Assembly (NCBI RefSeq): GCF_000612665.1
Contig: NZ_HG942076.1
Span: 117,752 to 181,751, forward strand
From: Neobacillus dielmonensis
GTDB taxonomy: Bacteria > Bacillota > Bacilli > Bacillales > Cytobacillaceae
Direction of reading: 5' to 3'
DNA: 64,000 nt
The notes under the pieces were generated by a model, which searched no databases, had not been told where the DNA came from, and saw nothing but the letters and a program-made list of their open reading frames with translations. Made by a program: the position numbers and the translations under genes. This document shows positions 1 through 9,117 of this stretch, piece after piece. Each line of letters begins with the position of its first letter. The first letter of the stretch is position 1.

Positions 1-62
1 AAATGGTCTGTGAAGTTCACAAACTGTTCCATTTGCTTGCTTTTGTCAACCAGAGCGATCAA
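1..62 (-). CDS. Possible 5' end of a further operon gene, cut by the window edge
   Basis: On the minus strand the frame stays open from about position 71 to the window edge. A TTG codon at 62 is preceded by GGAG at a reasonable 8-base spacing, and the FAD oxidoreductase gene ends only 16 bases upstream. The visible residues (IALVDKSKQMEQFVNF) match no family I recognise. About 20 codons is too little to prove coding, so this is only a candidate next gene of the operon. Confidence 0.25.
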   Translation of the reverse strand, partial: MIALVDKSKQMEQFVNFTDH

Positions 63-78
63 GCCATCCACTCCATTC

Positions 79-1659
79 TTAAACTTTATGAATCTTTGGC
101 CATTCCAATTCAATGCCTGCTGCTGTCAACTGGGACTGGAAATCCTTTAAAATTGGTGCTTGATTTCTCACCTCAGAGGGAATGATTTTTTTATCAATGC
201 AATAAGAAGCTAAATGTCCTGCCGCTTCACCGATATTCCACTCCACAGGATGAAGCCGGTAACAGCCATTGGTCAAATGGGTGGTTCCAATATTTTTACT
301 CGCAGGCAGTAAATTCCGCACTCGTACGGGAATCAAACTGCCGAGCGGAATTTGAAAGGGATGGGCAGCGATATCAATGTAACTATTCATTCCTGTACTT
401 GGATGCAGATCCAAACGATAACAGCCAATTCCTACACTATCTTCAAAAAACGTGGCTGTATCCTTCCCATCGACTTCCCCACTAATATGCTGCTCTTTCA
501 CGGTGAATTCTGCTTGAATTCGCCTGGATTCCCGTATATAGGGATACATAGCCAAACCATCCTCCGTACCCAGAACATCTTTCCTTAACCGAAGTCCAGG
601 ATAGCCAGTGCCGCCATCTGGCCGAGGGGCTTCGGTCTGCATCCAATAAAGTAAAGATAAGCTTAATTGTTTCGCATTATATAGATGCTTTTCTCTTTCT
701 TCATCCGGTACATCTATAATCGGCCCCAGCCAATAATCATTTTGCGGCCAATTGACAATGGTCACGTCACTTTGAAAAGTCCCCGGGGCAAAATTGGTTT
801 GATCAATAATTCGGCGATAATTCCATAATGAAAAACGATTGGGTTCATAAAAAAAGGAATATTCAATTGGCTCCAATGTATGGGGAACAAGTCCCCACCA
901 GCTCAATTGTTTGGTTGGCCAAAATGGCGCCTGATAGTCCTTCCAAAACTCATATTGAGCAGGTTTTTCGATGGTATGGTCTTCCCCTTCGAGATAATCC
1001 ATCGCAAAACAATAAGTAAAAGCCTGCATATTAAAGGGTTCTGCCTCCCCATTAACCGCGTGGTCTTCACCTGTTTCTGCCTGTGACTCGGCTCCAATGA
1101 CATATTCCACATTGGCAAGTGGCAATACATCTCCAGTTTCCGTTGCATCCAAATAGTACTTTCCCGTTAAAAACAGTGAATCTCCAGTTAATACACTGCA
1201 CACCGTAAGGCCAAGTACATCGTCATTTTCTGTTTCTGCCTGACTTATTTTGTATCCCAATAAAATGGTGAGCTTGCCGCTGCTCAAATAAGGAGCAAAC
1301 AAATCATACAGAACACGCAATGATACTCTTGGTTCATGACTAATACTGCTTACGATCGCATTACCAGGATTAAATGGAGGGTTGTTCTCTTGGCTATGAT
1401 TCACTGGATAGTTAGCAAAATAATAGTCTCTAATTTTTCTTCGGAATGTTCGGTAATTTCTCGTCGCACCGAAACTTTCGATCCATGGATGTTCATCGGG
1501 CGGCACTCCTTGATTGGTAATCTGACCGCCAATCCAATTTGTTTCTTCTGTTAAAAGTACTGTTTTTCCAGTTTGCAGTGCAGCAAGTGCCGCCGCACAT
1601 CCGCCAAGACTGCCGCCAATAATGACCAGATCTGCAGATCGTTCTTGTGAAGCCGTCAA
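79..1659 (-). CDS. FAD-dependent oxidoreductase (FAD_oxidored family), last visible gene of the catabolic operon
   Basis: A cytosolic flavoprotein of about 526 residues. The N-terminus has a dinucleotide-binding fold, VIIGGSLGGCAAALAALQTG, followed by an acidic strand end (LTEE) and then WIGGQITNQG, which is typical of the FAD_oxidored family. Members of this family often sit in polysaccharide or unusual-sugar clusters, but few have a proven substrate. The open frame extends to a GTG at 1668, but AAGGGG abuts that codon; the TTG at 1659 has the same Shine-Dalgarno at about 8 bases, so I chose it. It lies downstream of two Gfo/Idh/MocA genes in the same orientation, with a 51-bp gap. A paralogue of the same family is at 18265-19860. 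A role in oxidising a sugar or glycoside intermediate is inferred from context only. Confidence 0.85.
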   Translation of the reverse strand: MTASQERSADLVIIGGSLGGCAAALAALQTGKTVLLTEETNWIGGQITNQGVPPDEHPWIESFGATRNYRTFRRKIRDYYFANYPVNHSQENNPPFNPGNAIVSSISHEPRVSLRVLYDLFAPYLSSGKLTILLGYKISQAETENDDVLGLTVCSVLTGDSLFLTGKYYLDATETGDVLPLANVEYVIGAESQAETGEDHAVNGEAEPFNMQAFTYCFAMDYLEGEDHTIEKPAQYEFWKDYQAPFWPTKQLSWWGLVPHTLEPIEYSFFYEPNRFSLWNYRRIIDQTNFAPGTFQSDVTIVNWPQNDYWLGPIIDVPDEEREKHLYNAKQLSLSLLYWMQTEAPRPDGGTGYPGLRLRKDVLGTEDGLAMYPYIRESRRIQAEFTVKEQHISGEVDGKDTATFFEDSVGIGCYRLDLHPSTGMNSYIDIAAHPFQIPLGSLIPVRVRNLLPASKNIGTTHLTNGCYRLHPVEWNIGEAAGHLASYCIDKKIIPSEVRNQAPILKDFQSQLTAAGIELEWPKIHKV

Positions 1660-1710
1660 TTTATTCACCCCTTCATTTTCAGGACGCCTGTAAAAGCAAT
1701 CAAGGAACTA

Positions 1711-2685
1711 TTATTTAAGTTTTACAGGCGTCTTCTTTTCATGAGACTGATAGGCTGCAAGTGCAACTTCAACCGCTTTCATACCGGAATGGCCTGTAGC
1801 CAGAGGCGCTCTTCCTTCTCTAATACTGTTAACAAAGTCTTCGATTAGTCCTGCGTCCATATCGTCGCCCCAGCCAATCCACTGGACACCATCGGAATCA
1901 GAATATAAATCAATCTTTTGGGAAAAAGCGTCTACCTTTAGCGTTCCATTGGTTCCGATAATCTCGAGTGTGACATCGCCCCATGTCGGATAAGAACGAT
2001 TCCTAGACCAGCTGCAATCTAATGTAGCAAACATCCCATTGGTAAATTCCATGGTAATAATGCCACAATCATCAATTGGTTGATTGGTATACACACTGCC
2101 AATTTCAGCGTAAACCTCATTTACTTCGGCGCCTGTGAACCATCTGATAATATCGACCACATGGACGGTATGATCAAGAACCGCTCCACCGCCAGATTTT
2201 GCTTTGTCAATAAACCAGCCGCCAGGGTTCGTTCCACGGTTTGTTCCTTTGATGGCCAAAATTTCGCCGAGCACGCCCTGATCAATCATCTCTTTAGCCT
2301 GTTGAATCGGCGTGTTAAACCGAACAGGAAAAGCGGTTCCTAACAACACTTGGTTTTCTTCACAAACGGTGATCATTTCTTCCATATCGGCTAGATTGGT
2401 CGCCAATGGTTTTTCACAGAGTACATGTTTGCCAGCCTTGGCGGCAGCCACCACATGTTGATGATGGAAACTGTTTTCTGAGGTAACGATTACGGCATCA
2501 ATATCGGTTTGTAGCAAATCTTGATAATTTTTAAAATAGGCTGTGTCAAAAAGCTGAGAAGCCTGTTTGCCTCTCTCTTCGTTATCATCGGCGATTCCTG
2601 CTAGCGTGACACCTTCCATTGCTTTCAATACGGATGCATAACTATTGGCATGCATATGGGCAAAACTGATGATGCCAATTTTCAT
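1711..2685 (-). CDS. Gfo/Idh/MocA family NAD(P)-dependent oxidoreductase (copy A)
   Basis: 324 residues, normal length for the family. The N-terminal Rossmann fold starts MKIGIISFAH, and the signature CEKPLATN near residue 93 contains the catalytic lysine. A C-terminal alpha/beta domain follows, with DHTVHVVDIIRWF carrying the usual conserved Asp/His region. Family members oxidise or reduce sugars, inositols or glycosides with NAD(P), often at C2 or C3. The ATG overlaps the stop codon of the upstream paralogue by four bases (ATGA), so the two are translationally coupled and may act as a pair or hetero-oligomer. The substrate cannot be read from the sequence. Confidence 0.92.
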   Translation of the reverse strand: MKIGIISFAHMHANSYASVLKAMEGVTLAGIADDNEERGKQASQLFDTAYFKNYQDLLQTDIDAVIVTSENSFHHQHVVAAAKAGKHVLCEKPLATNLADMEEMITVCEENQVLLGTAFPVRFNTPIQQAKEMIDQGVLGEILAIKGTNRGTNPGGWFIDKAKSGGGAVLDHTVHVVDIIRWFTGAEVNEVYAEIGSVYTNQPIDDCGIITMEFTNGMFATLDCSWSRNRSYPTWGDVTLEIIGTNGTLKVDAFSQKIDLYSDSDGVQWIGWGDDMDAGLIEDFVNSIREGRAPLATGHSGMKAVEVALAAYQSHEKKTPVKLK

Positions 2686-3695
2686 AGCAGAACGCCCCCT
2701 TCACGGCCCAACGATACTGGTAAGCCGGTTTTTAATGATTGAAGTGCAGCTACTGAAATTTCCATGGCTTTATAAGCATCTTCCGCTGAGACAATCGGCG
2801 TTGCATTTGTTTTTAAACAGGTTAAGAAATGCTCCAGTTCAATCGTATAAGGTGTTTTTTTCAAAGGACTTTGGGGAACGGCTACACCGCCGCTGCTCTT
2901 TGCTTTCGATTGTTTCATAGAAAGAAGCACAGGCTCTTCTTTTAAGCTATCATATTCAATGATGCCGGTTTTTCCGGCAAATTCAAATTGTGTCGAAAAA
3001 GTCTGATGGGCCCAGGTTCCCTCCACATGGGCAATCACCCCAGATTGAAAGACTAACGTAACCAGAGCATAATCAAGGTGTTCGATGTTTCGTTCAGCAA
3101 GACCTTTCGCAAATACGCGGTCCACTTCTCCAAAGTTCCAGCGCAAATAATCAAAATCATGGATCATTAAGTCAAGGATGACCCCGCCGCTTTTCGTATG
3201 GTCTGCATACCAATCACTCCAGCCTGCAGGAAATTCTCCTCCCCGTCTTGTACGAACGACCCCAATCTCGCCAATCGTTTCATTGGCAATCAACTCGTGT
3301 ACTTTTGCATATTGCGGGAAAAACCGCACCACATGACCAACAAATAATTTCACCTGTTTTGCTTCACAGTAATCAATCATTTCTCGTGCGTCTTCCAATG
3401 TATAAGCCAAAGGTTTTTCGCAGATGACATGGATTCCATAATCAGCCGCTTTCATCACATATTCTTTATGCAAATAAGTAGGAACACAAATATCGATGAC
3501 ATCAATATGTTCCAGGGTGTTTACGGCTTCGTCCAAGGTTTGAAAAAGCTTTGTATCATGCTGACCAATGATTTGTTCCGCTTGTTCTTTTCTCAAATCG
3601 ACAATTCCTGCTAAATGAACATCTTCCATAGAATAATAGGAAGCAGCATGTTCCATTCCCATTGTTCCTGCACCAATCAATAAAATTTCTTGCAT
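2682..3695 (-). CDS. Gfo/Idh/MocA family NAD(P)-dependent oxidoreductase (copy B)
   Basis: 337 residues. The Rossmann start is ILLIGAGTMGMEHAASY and the family signature is CEKPLAYTLEDA, with the catalytic lysine. A later segment, GGVILDLMIHDFDYLRW, matches the D-x-x-x-H region of inositol/glucose-fructose oxidoreductases. The ATG has AGAGGGG upstream. Its stop overlaps the start of copy A, and it follows the GH1 gene by 27 bp. Two non-identical family members encoded back to back suggest sequential or reversible oxidation of one sugar, as in 3-keto-glycoside routes; that is inference. Confidence 0.92.
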   Translation of the reverse strand: MQEILLIGAGTMGMEHAASYYSMEDVHLAGIVDLRKEQAEQIIGQHDTKLFQTLDEAVNTLEHIDVIDICVPTYLHKEYVMKAADYGIHVICEKPLAYTLEDAREMIDYCEAKQVKLFVGHVVRFFPQYAKVHELIANETIGEIGVVRTRRGGEFPAGWSDWYADHTKSGGVILDLMIHDFDYLRWNFGEVDRVFAKGLAERNIEHLDYALVTLVFQSGVIAHVEGTWAHQTFSTQFEFAGKTGIIEYDSLKEEPVLLSMKQSKAKSSGGVAVPQSPLKKTPYTIELEHFLTCLKTNATPIVSAEDAYKAMEISVAALQSLKTGLPVSLGREGGVLL

Positions 3696-3722
3696 ATGAT
3701 TAGCCCCTCTTTCTCAGCCTAT

Positions 3723-5066
3723 TTATATTTCCATCCAGCCATTTGCGATGACTTTTTTATACCAGTAGTAGCTTTCCTTTTTCTTTCGCTCCAATGTTTG
3801 AAAGTCTACATAAACAAGACCAAACCGTTTTCCATAGCCTTCTGCCCATTCAAAATTATCGAGTAACGACCATGCCAGATAGCCGATAATCGGGATTCCC
3901 GATTCAATCGCTCGGCTTACCGCTGTTAAATGCTGTTGGTAATATTTTACTCGGTTTTGGTCCATCACTTTTCCATTCACCAGTTCGTCCCTACAGCATG
4001 CCCCGTTTTCTGTAATAAATAAGGGAATAGGTCCATAGCGTTCGGCAAGATAATGAAACACCTTATAGAGACCGTCTGCATAGATCGGCCATTCGATATA
4101 GGTTTGGTCATAATCGATTTCAATGTTTTCAATATCCAATAATCCAGTGTCTTTTTTATAACGAGCAACGTTTCCGGAATAATAGTTGACTCCGATGAAA
4201 TCAATCGGCTGCTGAATGATTTCCATGTCACCCTCTTCGACATGGAGCTCGGCCCCTTTGTTTTTAAACCACTCAACCAAGTATGGAGGATATTCCCCTT
4301 TGAAAATCGGGTCGAGAAACCAGTCAATATTATGACCAATCTCCCTCCTGCAAGCCTCCATGTCTTCCGGTTTCTGGCTAAATGGTTCCCTCCAGGTTGT
4401 ATTCGTGGCGGTACCGATTTGACCTTCTATCCCCAAATCCCTAAATAACTTGACTGCTCTTCCATGTGCTAAAACTAAATGATGCGATACATCAACGGCT
4501 AGCTGCAGGTCTGTAAATCCGGGTGCATGAACACCTTGATAATTTGATAAAAAGGCCGCACATAATGGCTCATTAATTGTTTGCCAATATTTCACTTTTC
4601 CATTAAATTCGCTAAAAATCGTTTCCGCATACTGACTAAAAGCATCAACCGTGTCTCGATTTGCCCAGCCGCCTTGATCCTGCAGACTCTGCGGGAGATC
4701 CCAATGATACAGGGTAAGCATTGGTTCGATTCCTTTTTCCACTAATCTATCAACCAGTTTATGATAATAGTTCAACCCTTTAGGATTGAGTTCTCCTGTT
4801 CCGTTCGGATAAATCCTTGGCCAGGAAACAGAAAAACGATACACCTTCGCCCCTAATTGGTCTAATAAATCAATATCCTCTGGATAACGATGATAGCTAT
4901 CACATGCGACATCGCCGTTATCTCCATTTTTCACATTTCCTGGAGTATGGGAAAAGGTATCCCATATCGATAGACTTCTCCCATCCTCGAATGCCGCACC
5001 TTCTACCTGATAGGCAGCTGTAGCCGTTCCCCACTTCATATCTTTTGGAAACTGAATAATTGGCAT
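3723..5066 (-). CDS. Glycoside hydrolase family 1 (beta-glucosidase type)
   Basis: 447 residues, the standard single-domain GH1 length, with no signal peptide, so cytosolic. The N-terminus has the family motif (F-x-W-G-x-A-T-x-x-Y-Q-x-E-G-A). The acid/base glutamate is in TINEP near residue 160 and the nucleophile in ITENG near residue 349. There is no obvious phospho-sugar signature, which fits with import by an ABC transporter rather than a PTS. The start has AGGAGGG at 7 bases. It lies 12 bp downstream of the GH20 gene, so two retaining glycosidases are made together. It probably removes a beta-glucosyl or related unit inside the cell; the precise linkage is unknown. Confidence 0.95.
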   Translation of the reverse strand: MPIIQFPKDMKWGTATAAYQVEGAAFEDGRSLSIWDTFSHTPGNVKNGDNGDVACDSYHRYPEDIDLLDQLGAKVYRFSVSWPRIYPNGTGELNPKGLNYYHKLVDRLVEKGIEPMLTLYHWDLPQSLQDQGGWANRDTVDAFSQYAETIFSEFNGKVKYWQTINEPLCAAFLSNYQGVHAPGFTDLQLAVDVSHHLVLAHGRAVKLFRDLGIEGQIGTATNTTWREPFSQKPEDMEACRREIGHNIDWFLDPIFKGEYPPYLVEWFKNKGAELHVEEGDMEIIQQPIDFIGVNYYSGNVARYKKDTGLLDIENIEIDYDQTYIEWPIYADGLYKVFHYLAERYGPIPLFITENGACCRDELVNGKVMDQNRVKYYQQHLTAVSRAIESGIPIIGYLAWSLLDNFEWAEGYGKRFGLVYVDFQTLERKKKESYYWYKKVIANGWMEI

Positions 5067-5078
5067 CTGTTTGCCCTC

Positions 5079-6959
5079 CTAAAGGATATTGCCTGCTGTA
5101 GCAATCCGGTGGTAGAAGTGGTTGCCTAAAGAGCCTTCAGCGATTCCATTGGGTCCATCATGCACCAGCCGCTCTGCTTCCAACTCTTCTATGATGGCGA
5201 TTTGATTTTCTATCCATTGGTGAATTCGCCATTGTGCCGTTTCCATCCGGGCGATTGCTCCGCCATAGCGAAGCTCCAATACTTCCCAGCCAAATGGTTT
5301 ATATAAGGAAAACCATACGTCCCTATGCTTGTGCCGTAGAACCCCGACCTCTTTGGTCAGTTGTTTCACTTCTTCCAAAAGAGAGGCCATTTTTTCTTTA
5401 TCCTTAAGATCATAGGCAGCCTTTAACTGGATGCCCATTTCTGCTTTTACACTTAAAACACGAGCTAATTGTTCGTAGAACTCAAATAAAGATCGTGCGT
5501 TAGGGTTTCTATCTTTGGCAGCATGTAAAAGGGGAACAAGTTTTTGATAATGCTCATTCATGTTTAGTCCACGAATATTTTCATCAAATAATCCAAGCAG
5601 TAAATCCTGCCACAACAGAAACTTTGAAGCATTGGACGAGCGTAAATTATTTTTCATAACGCCCGGGGTTTCATCTAATTGGTTGAATAGAAGAAAATCA
5701 TCTAACTGATTGCCCGTACTGAAATGGAATCGTTCTGCTAAATGAGCTTTGTTCACTGTTTGATGGTAAGTGTGTTCAGCAAACAACTGAATGACAGGCA
5801 ATGCAGTAGTAAGTGGGGTTTCTGCTCCATTATCTCCCCATAGTGTAGTGAAAACTTCTTGGATGCCTTCTTTTTTGCATGCCGTTAAAGCCGCTTCCGT
5901 CGTCGCAAACGCTCTTCCATAGTTGGGTGATATCCCATTCCATGTCCAGGCACCGCCAGCAAAAACAGTCTCTCTTCCCAATTGTTTATGCTTCTCAAAA
6001 TAAGTGCGATAAAATGCCTCGTCTTCATGATAGTAGTCCCAATAAACAAGCTGAACATTTTCTGGTATGGAATCAATTGCTTCCTGAGGAATATTGACTT
6101 CCGAATCATAATATTCCCCATCCTTAGAGCCCAATCGGAAGTACATATCGCTCCAAATCATCGGTTTCAAACCATGCTGCTCGGCAATGGACACCACTTG
6201 GCTTAAGTGCTGGTTCATAATCTCAAATCGATTTTGATAGCCATTTTGATCTAAATAACGTCCTAGTCCAAGCTGATGGGCTTCATCCATTCCAATATGA
6301 ATTCGTTTCGATTTAAATGGCCTTGAAGCAGCCTCAATCATACTTTCAATAAACTGATAGGTTTTCGGTTCACCGACTAGTAAAATATCAGCGGTGTCTC
6401 TTATGTTGGCAGCATAGCCCCATTTCAATGCCATCGTTAAATGGGCCAGGGTTTGAATGCAGGGGATCATTTCAATTCCAAAGCGATCCGCATATTCGTC
6501 ACATGTTTTCAGTTCGGATTCGGTATACCTACCACGCATATAGCCGAAATACGGATAATCCGGAACTTCATAGGTATCTTCTGTGTACAGCATGACGACG
6601 TTTAATCCCATAATGGCCATTTTCCTAAGCAGCCCTTTTACTTCATCCACTTTTAATACAGCATTTCGAGAAGCATCCAGCATCACACCACTGGTTTGAA
6701 ATTGAGGCTGTTCTGTCAGTTCAAATTCGCCAAGCTTTGTGTATTTCTCTACCCATAAACCAATCGCACGAAAAAAGTGAATTTTATCCTGATAGAAAAT
6801 CTCGCCTTTACCGTCTTTGTTGCGAACCTGGATAGGACCGACCCGTTGCGTGACTGAAATCGGGTATCCCGTTTCTGTTAATTGTATGTTCAATTCTTCC
6901 GATAAAGATTGTAAACCCATCAATATGGAATTCGTTTCACCCAATAAATGAATTTGCAT
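5079..6959 (-). CDS. Glycoside hydrolase family 20 (beta-N-acetylhexosaminidase-like), intracellular
   Basis: 626 residues with no signal peptide. An N-terminal GH20b-like region (about 1-75) precedes a TIM barrel whose catalytic Asp-Glu pair is visible in HIGMDEAHQLG. GH20 enzymes cleave terminal GlcNAc, GalNAc or 6-sulfo-GlcNAc by substrate-assisted catalysis. The C-terminal 200 residues are helical and carry no named domain that I recognise. GAGGT precedes the ATG. It is separated from the upstream dehydrogenase gene by 76 bp that contain a perfect 28-bp palindrome, so its expression may differ from the start of the operon. A cytosolic GH20 implies that an oligosaccharide or glycoconjugate containing an amino sugar is imported intact. 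Confidence 0.88.
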   Translation of the reverse strand: MQIHLLGETNSILMGLQSLSEELNIQLTETGYPISVTQRVGPIQVRNKDGKGEIFYQDKIHFFRAIGLWVEKYTKLGEFELTEQPQFQTSGVMLDASRNAVLKVDEVKGLLRKMAIMGLNVVMLYTEDTYEVPDYPYFGYMRGRYTESELKTCDEYADRFGIEMIPCIQTLAHLTMALKWGYAANIRDTADILLVGEPKTYQFIESMIEAASRPFKSKRIHIGMDEAHQLGLGRYLDQNGYQNRFEIMNQHLSQVVSIAEQHGLKPMIWSDMYFRLGSKDGEYYDSEVNIPQEAIDSIPENVQLVYWDYYHEDEAFYRTYFEKHKQLGRETVFAGGAWTWNGISPNYGRAFATTEAALTACKKEGIQEVFTTLWGDNGAETPLTTALPVIQLFAEHTYHQTVNKAHLAERFHFSTGNQLDDFLLFNQLDETPGVMKNNLRSSNASKFLLWQDLLLGLFDENIRGLNMNEHYQKLVPLLHAAKDRNPNARSLFEFYEQLARVLSVKAEMGIQLKAAYDLKDKEKMASLLEEVKQLTKEVGVLRHKHRDVWFSLYKPFGWEVLELRYGGAIARMETAQWRIHQWIENQIAIIEELEAERLVHDGPNGIAEGSLGNHFYHRIATAGNIL

Positions 6960-6987
6960 TTGTACTACCTCATTTCACGTGTAAATA

Positions 6988-7015
6988 TGACCCATTGTAT
7001 CGATACAATGGGTCA
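6988..7015. promoter_or_regulatory. Perfect 28-bp palindrome inside the catabolic operon
   Basis: The arms TGACCCATTGTATC and GATACAATGGGTCA are exact reverse complements with no gap. It lies between the dehydrogenase and GH20 genes, 29 bp before the GH20 start codon. As RNA it would form a 12-bp stem with a UCGA loop. No T-run follows on either strand, so it is not a classical terminator. It could be an RNA-stabilising or processing hairpin, or a DNA operator for an internal promoter. Confidence 0.8.
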
Positions 7016-7035
7016 ACTTATTTCTCGAAACTTCG

Positions 7036-8040
7036 TTACTTAAAGCAAATAAGCTTTGTAAGTGTCGTAGATTCCTTATTAAACAGTTTTTCAAACTCTT
7101 GCGGCGCTTGATTAAATTCAATTACCTCTGTAATGAATGGTTGAACATCAACCCGTCTTTCTTTGACAAGCCGAATATATTCCTCTACATTTCTGCCTTC
7201 CGTCCAGCGAACATATTCATACGGATAGTCAATCGCTTCTTTTTCATATACATGGTCATACCGGCCAGGACCGCCTGCTCGAGAAATCAACAGCTCTGCT
7301 TCTTTCGCAAACATTAGCTCTCTTGGAAAATCCGGTTCAACATCGCCGACAATAACAGCCTTCCCTTTATTGCGGATCCATTTCAAACATTCTTGTGTCA
7401 GCGGCGAACGTTTCCCCCCCGCACATAATAGCACGGCATCAGCTCCACGGGATTTGGTCTCAATCCGTATCGCCTCTTCCATTTCCTCAACCGTTGAATA
7501 GGCTTTAATGGATTCTCCCTGCAGCATATCAACCCGGCTTTTATGTAGATCATAGGCAATGACATTGTAGGCAGCAGCATGGGCGATTTTTGCAATTAAT
7601 TGTCCTAAAACGCCTAACCCGACAATAACTGCTGTTTCACCAAATTGAAGGTTGGCAATCCTTAGTGCATGGATTGCAATGGCGCCAAGTCCCCCAAGAG
7701 CTGCTTCCTTAGGGTCAACAGATTCAGGAACTTTTGCATAAAGCGTGCTAGGAACTAACAAATATTCATCATGGTGAACATATGGAGCCCCATAACAGGC
7801 AACCAAATCCCCTTTTTTCACATCGGTGATCTTACTTCCGCATTCCACTACTTCCCCCATTGCACTATAACCGAGATGAACCTGCTTATTTTCACTATTT
7901 GATAGAATTGTAAGTTCTGTTCCTGGTGAAATGACAGAATACAACGTTTTGACTAATATATAGGAAGGTTTTCCTTCTATCTGTGGTATCTCGTCTTCAA
8001 TAATTTCAATCTTCTGGTTGTGCGCTACAATTCTTTTCAT
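7036..8040 (-). CDS. MDR-superfamily (zinc alcohol dehydrogenase-like) oxidoreductase
   Basis: 334 residues. An N-terminal GroES-like domain contains VISPGTELT, and the nucleotide-binding glycine motif is VGLGVLGQLIAKIA. The usual first catalytic cysteine is replaced by the SPGTE motif, and the four-cysteine structural zinc loop is absent. This places it in the branch of medium-chain dehydrogenases annotated as zinc-binding dehydrogenases of the BchC-like type rather than typical alcohol dehydrogenase. A GGAAGG-type ribosome site precedes the ATG. It lies 21 bp after the DHDPS-family gene and probably oxidises or reduces a sugar-derived alcohol or ketone in the same pathway. Confidence 0.87.
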   Translation of the reverse strand: MKRIVAHNQKIEIIEDEIPQIEGKPSYILVKTLYSVISPGTELTILSNSENKQVHLGYSAMGEVVECGSKITDVKKGDLVACYGAPYVHHDEYLLVPSTLYAKVPESVDPKEAALGGLGAIAIHALRIANLQFGETAVIVGLGVLGQLIAKIAHAAAYNVIAYDLHKSRVDMLQGESIKAYSTVEEMEEAIRIETKSRGADAVLLCAGGKRSPLTQECLKWIRNKGKAVIVGDVEPDFPRELMFAKEAELLISRAGGPGRYDHVYEKEAIDYPYEYVRWTEGRNVEEYIRLVKERRVDVQPFITEVIEFNQAPQEFEKLFNKESTTLTKLICFK

Positions 8041-8061
8041 CCGAACTCTGCCTTCCGTCTA

Positions 8062-9117
8062 TTATTTAGCGAACCACTTGGATAAATTGGCTTTGACAAA
8101 TTCATCATCCTGTAAGTGTGGGTAGCTAGCATAAATCCGATCCAGCTCTTCTGCCTGACCAGGACTTAGTACTTCACGGTCAAGCAAACACCAATTTCCT
8201 TGTAACAATCCTTGTCTTGCCAATATTTCATTAATGCCAGCAATACTTCCTTTAAAACGATTGCGCGAATCAAAAATCGCTGCGTTTGCATCTGTAATCT
8301 GCTGGCCAAGCGTTAGCAGCTCTTTGGGAATGACATCATGATTTTGCGCTTCTTTTATTTCATCAAATATCTCCACTACCCGTTTTGTCCAAACGGACCA
8401 GTGACCAAGAAGACCGCCAACGATTTTCTTTTCCACCATTTGACCTCCAATAGGAAATTGAAACGTCGTTAGTAAATCATTGATGATGTTATCATCATTA
8501 CCAGTGTATAAAGCAATTTCTTCCTTACGTGGAGAATGACACACCGCACGTACCACATCTATGGAACAATAGCGATCAAACGGCGCAATTTTTATCGCAT
8601 AAACATTCGGGATGGCTGCGAATCTTTCCCAAAATTCATAGGAAAAAATTCTTCCTCCTACTGCCGGTTGCAAATAAAATCCGAATAGTGGGATAATTTC
8701 AGCTACTTTTTCAGCCCGGTCAATTAAGTCATCTTCTGACAGATGATTTAACCCGCCCATACTTAAAAGCCCTAAATCATAACCAACTTCACTGCTAAAC
8801 TTTGCCTCCGATAGCGCCTGCTCAGTCGGACCGCAAATCCCTGCCACTTTAATAAAATCATCAGGGACATTCGCCCGTTTTGTTTCTTCAATCGCAAGGG
8901 ATAACACTTTCTCATATAAATTAAATTCCGGATCGCGAATTTCAAATTGAGTGGTGTGGACTCCAACGGCTATGCCGCCGACACCAGCATCGATATAATA
9001 TCGTGTTAAGGCCCTTTGGCCCGTTTCATCCAACTGTCTTTCCTTTGTCAATGCTAGAGGATGTGCCGGGATCACCGTGCCTGCATGAAGCTTTTTCTTC
9101 ACAGCCTCTTTTAGCAT
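8062..9117 (-). CDS. Dihydrodipicolinate synthase (DapA/NanA)-family aldolase
   Basis: 351 residues, slightly longer than the usual 290-310. It has TIM-barrel class I aldolase features: an early GGIAVGVHTTQ strand (the family's substrate-binding G-x-x-x-G-T-T/Q region) and YAIKIAPFDRY, which contains the likely Schiff-base lysine. Members cleave 2-keto-3-deoxy acids, N-acetylneuraminate and similar compounds to pyruvate plus an aldehyde, or catalyse related dehydrations. Its ATG overlaps the upstream stop (TAATG), indicating translational coupling with the epimerase-like gene. In this operon it is the best candidate for the carbon-chain cleavage step. The extra length may reflect a different substrate. 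Confidence 0.88.
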   Translation of the reverse strand: MLKEAVKKKLHAGTVIPAHPLALTKERQLDETGQRALTRYYIDAGVGGIAVGVHTTQFEIRDPEFNLYEKVLSLAIEETKRANVPDDFIKVAGICGPTEQALSEAKFSSEVGYDLGLLSMGGLNHLSEDDLIDRAEKVAEIIPLFGFYLQPAVGGRIFSYEFWERFAAIPNVYAIKIAPFDRYCSIDVVRAVCHSPRKEEIALYTGNDDNIINDLLTTFQFPIGGQMVEKKIVGGLLGHWSVWTKRVVEIFDEIKEAQNHDVIPKELLTLGQQITDANAAIFDSRNRFKGSIAGINEILARQGLLQGNWCLLDREVLSPGQAEELDRIYASYPHLQDDEFVKANLSKWFAK

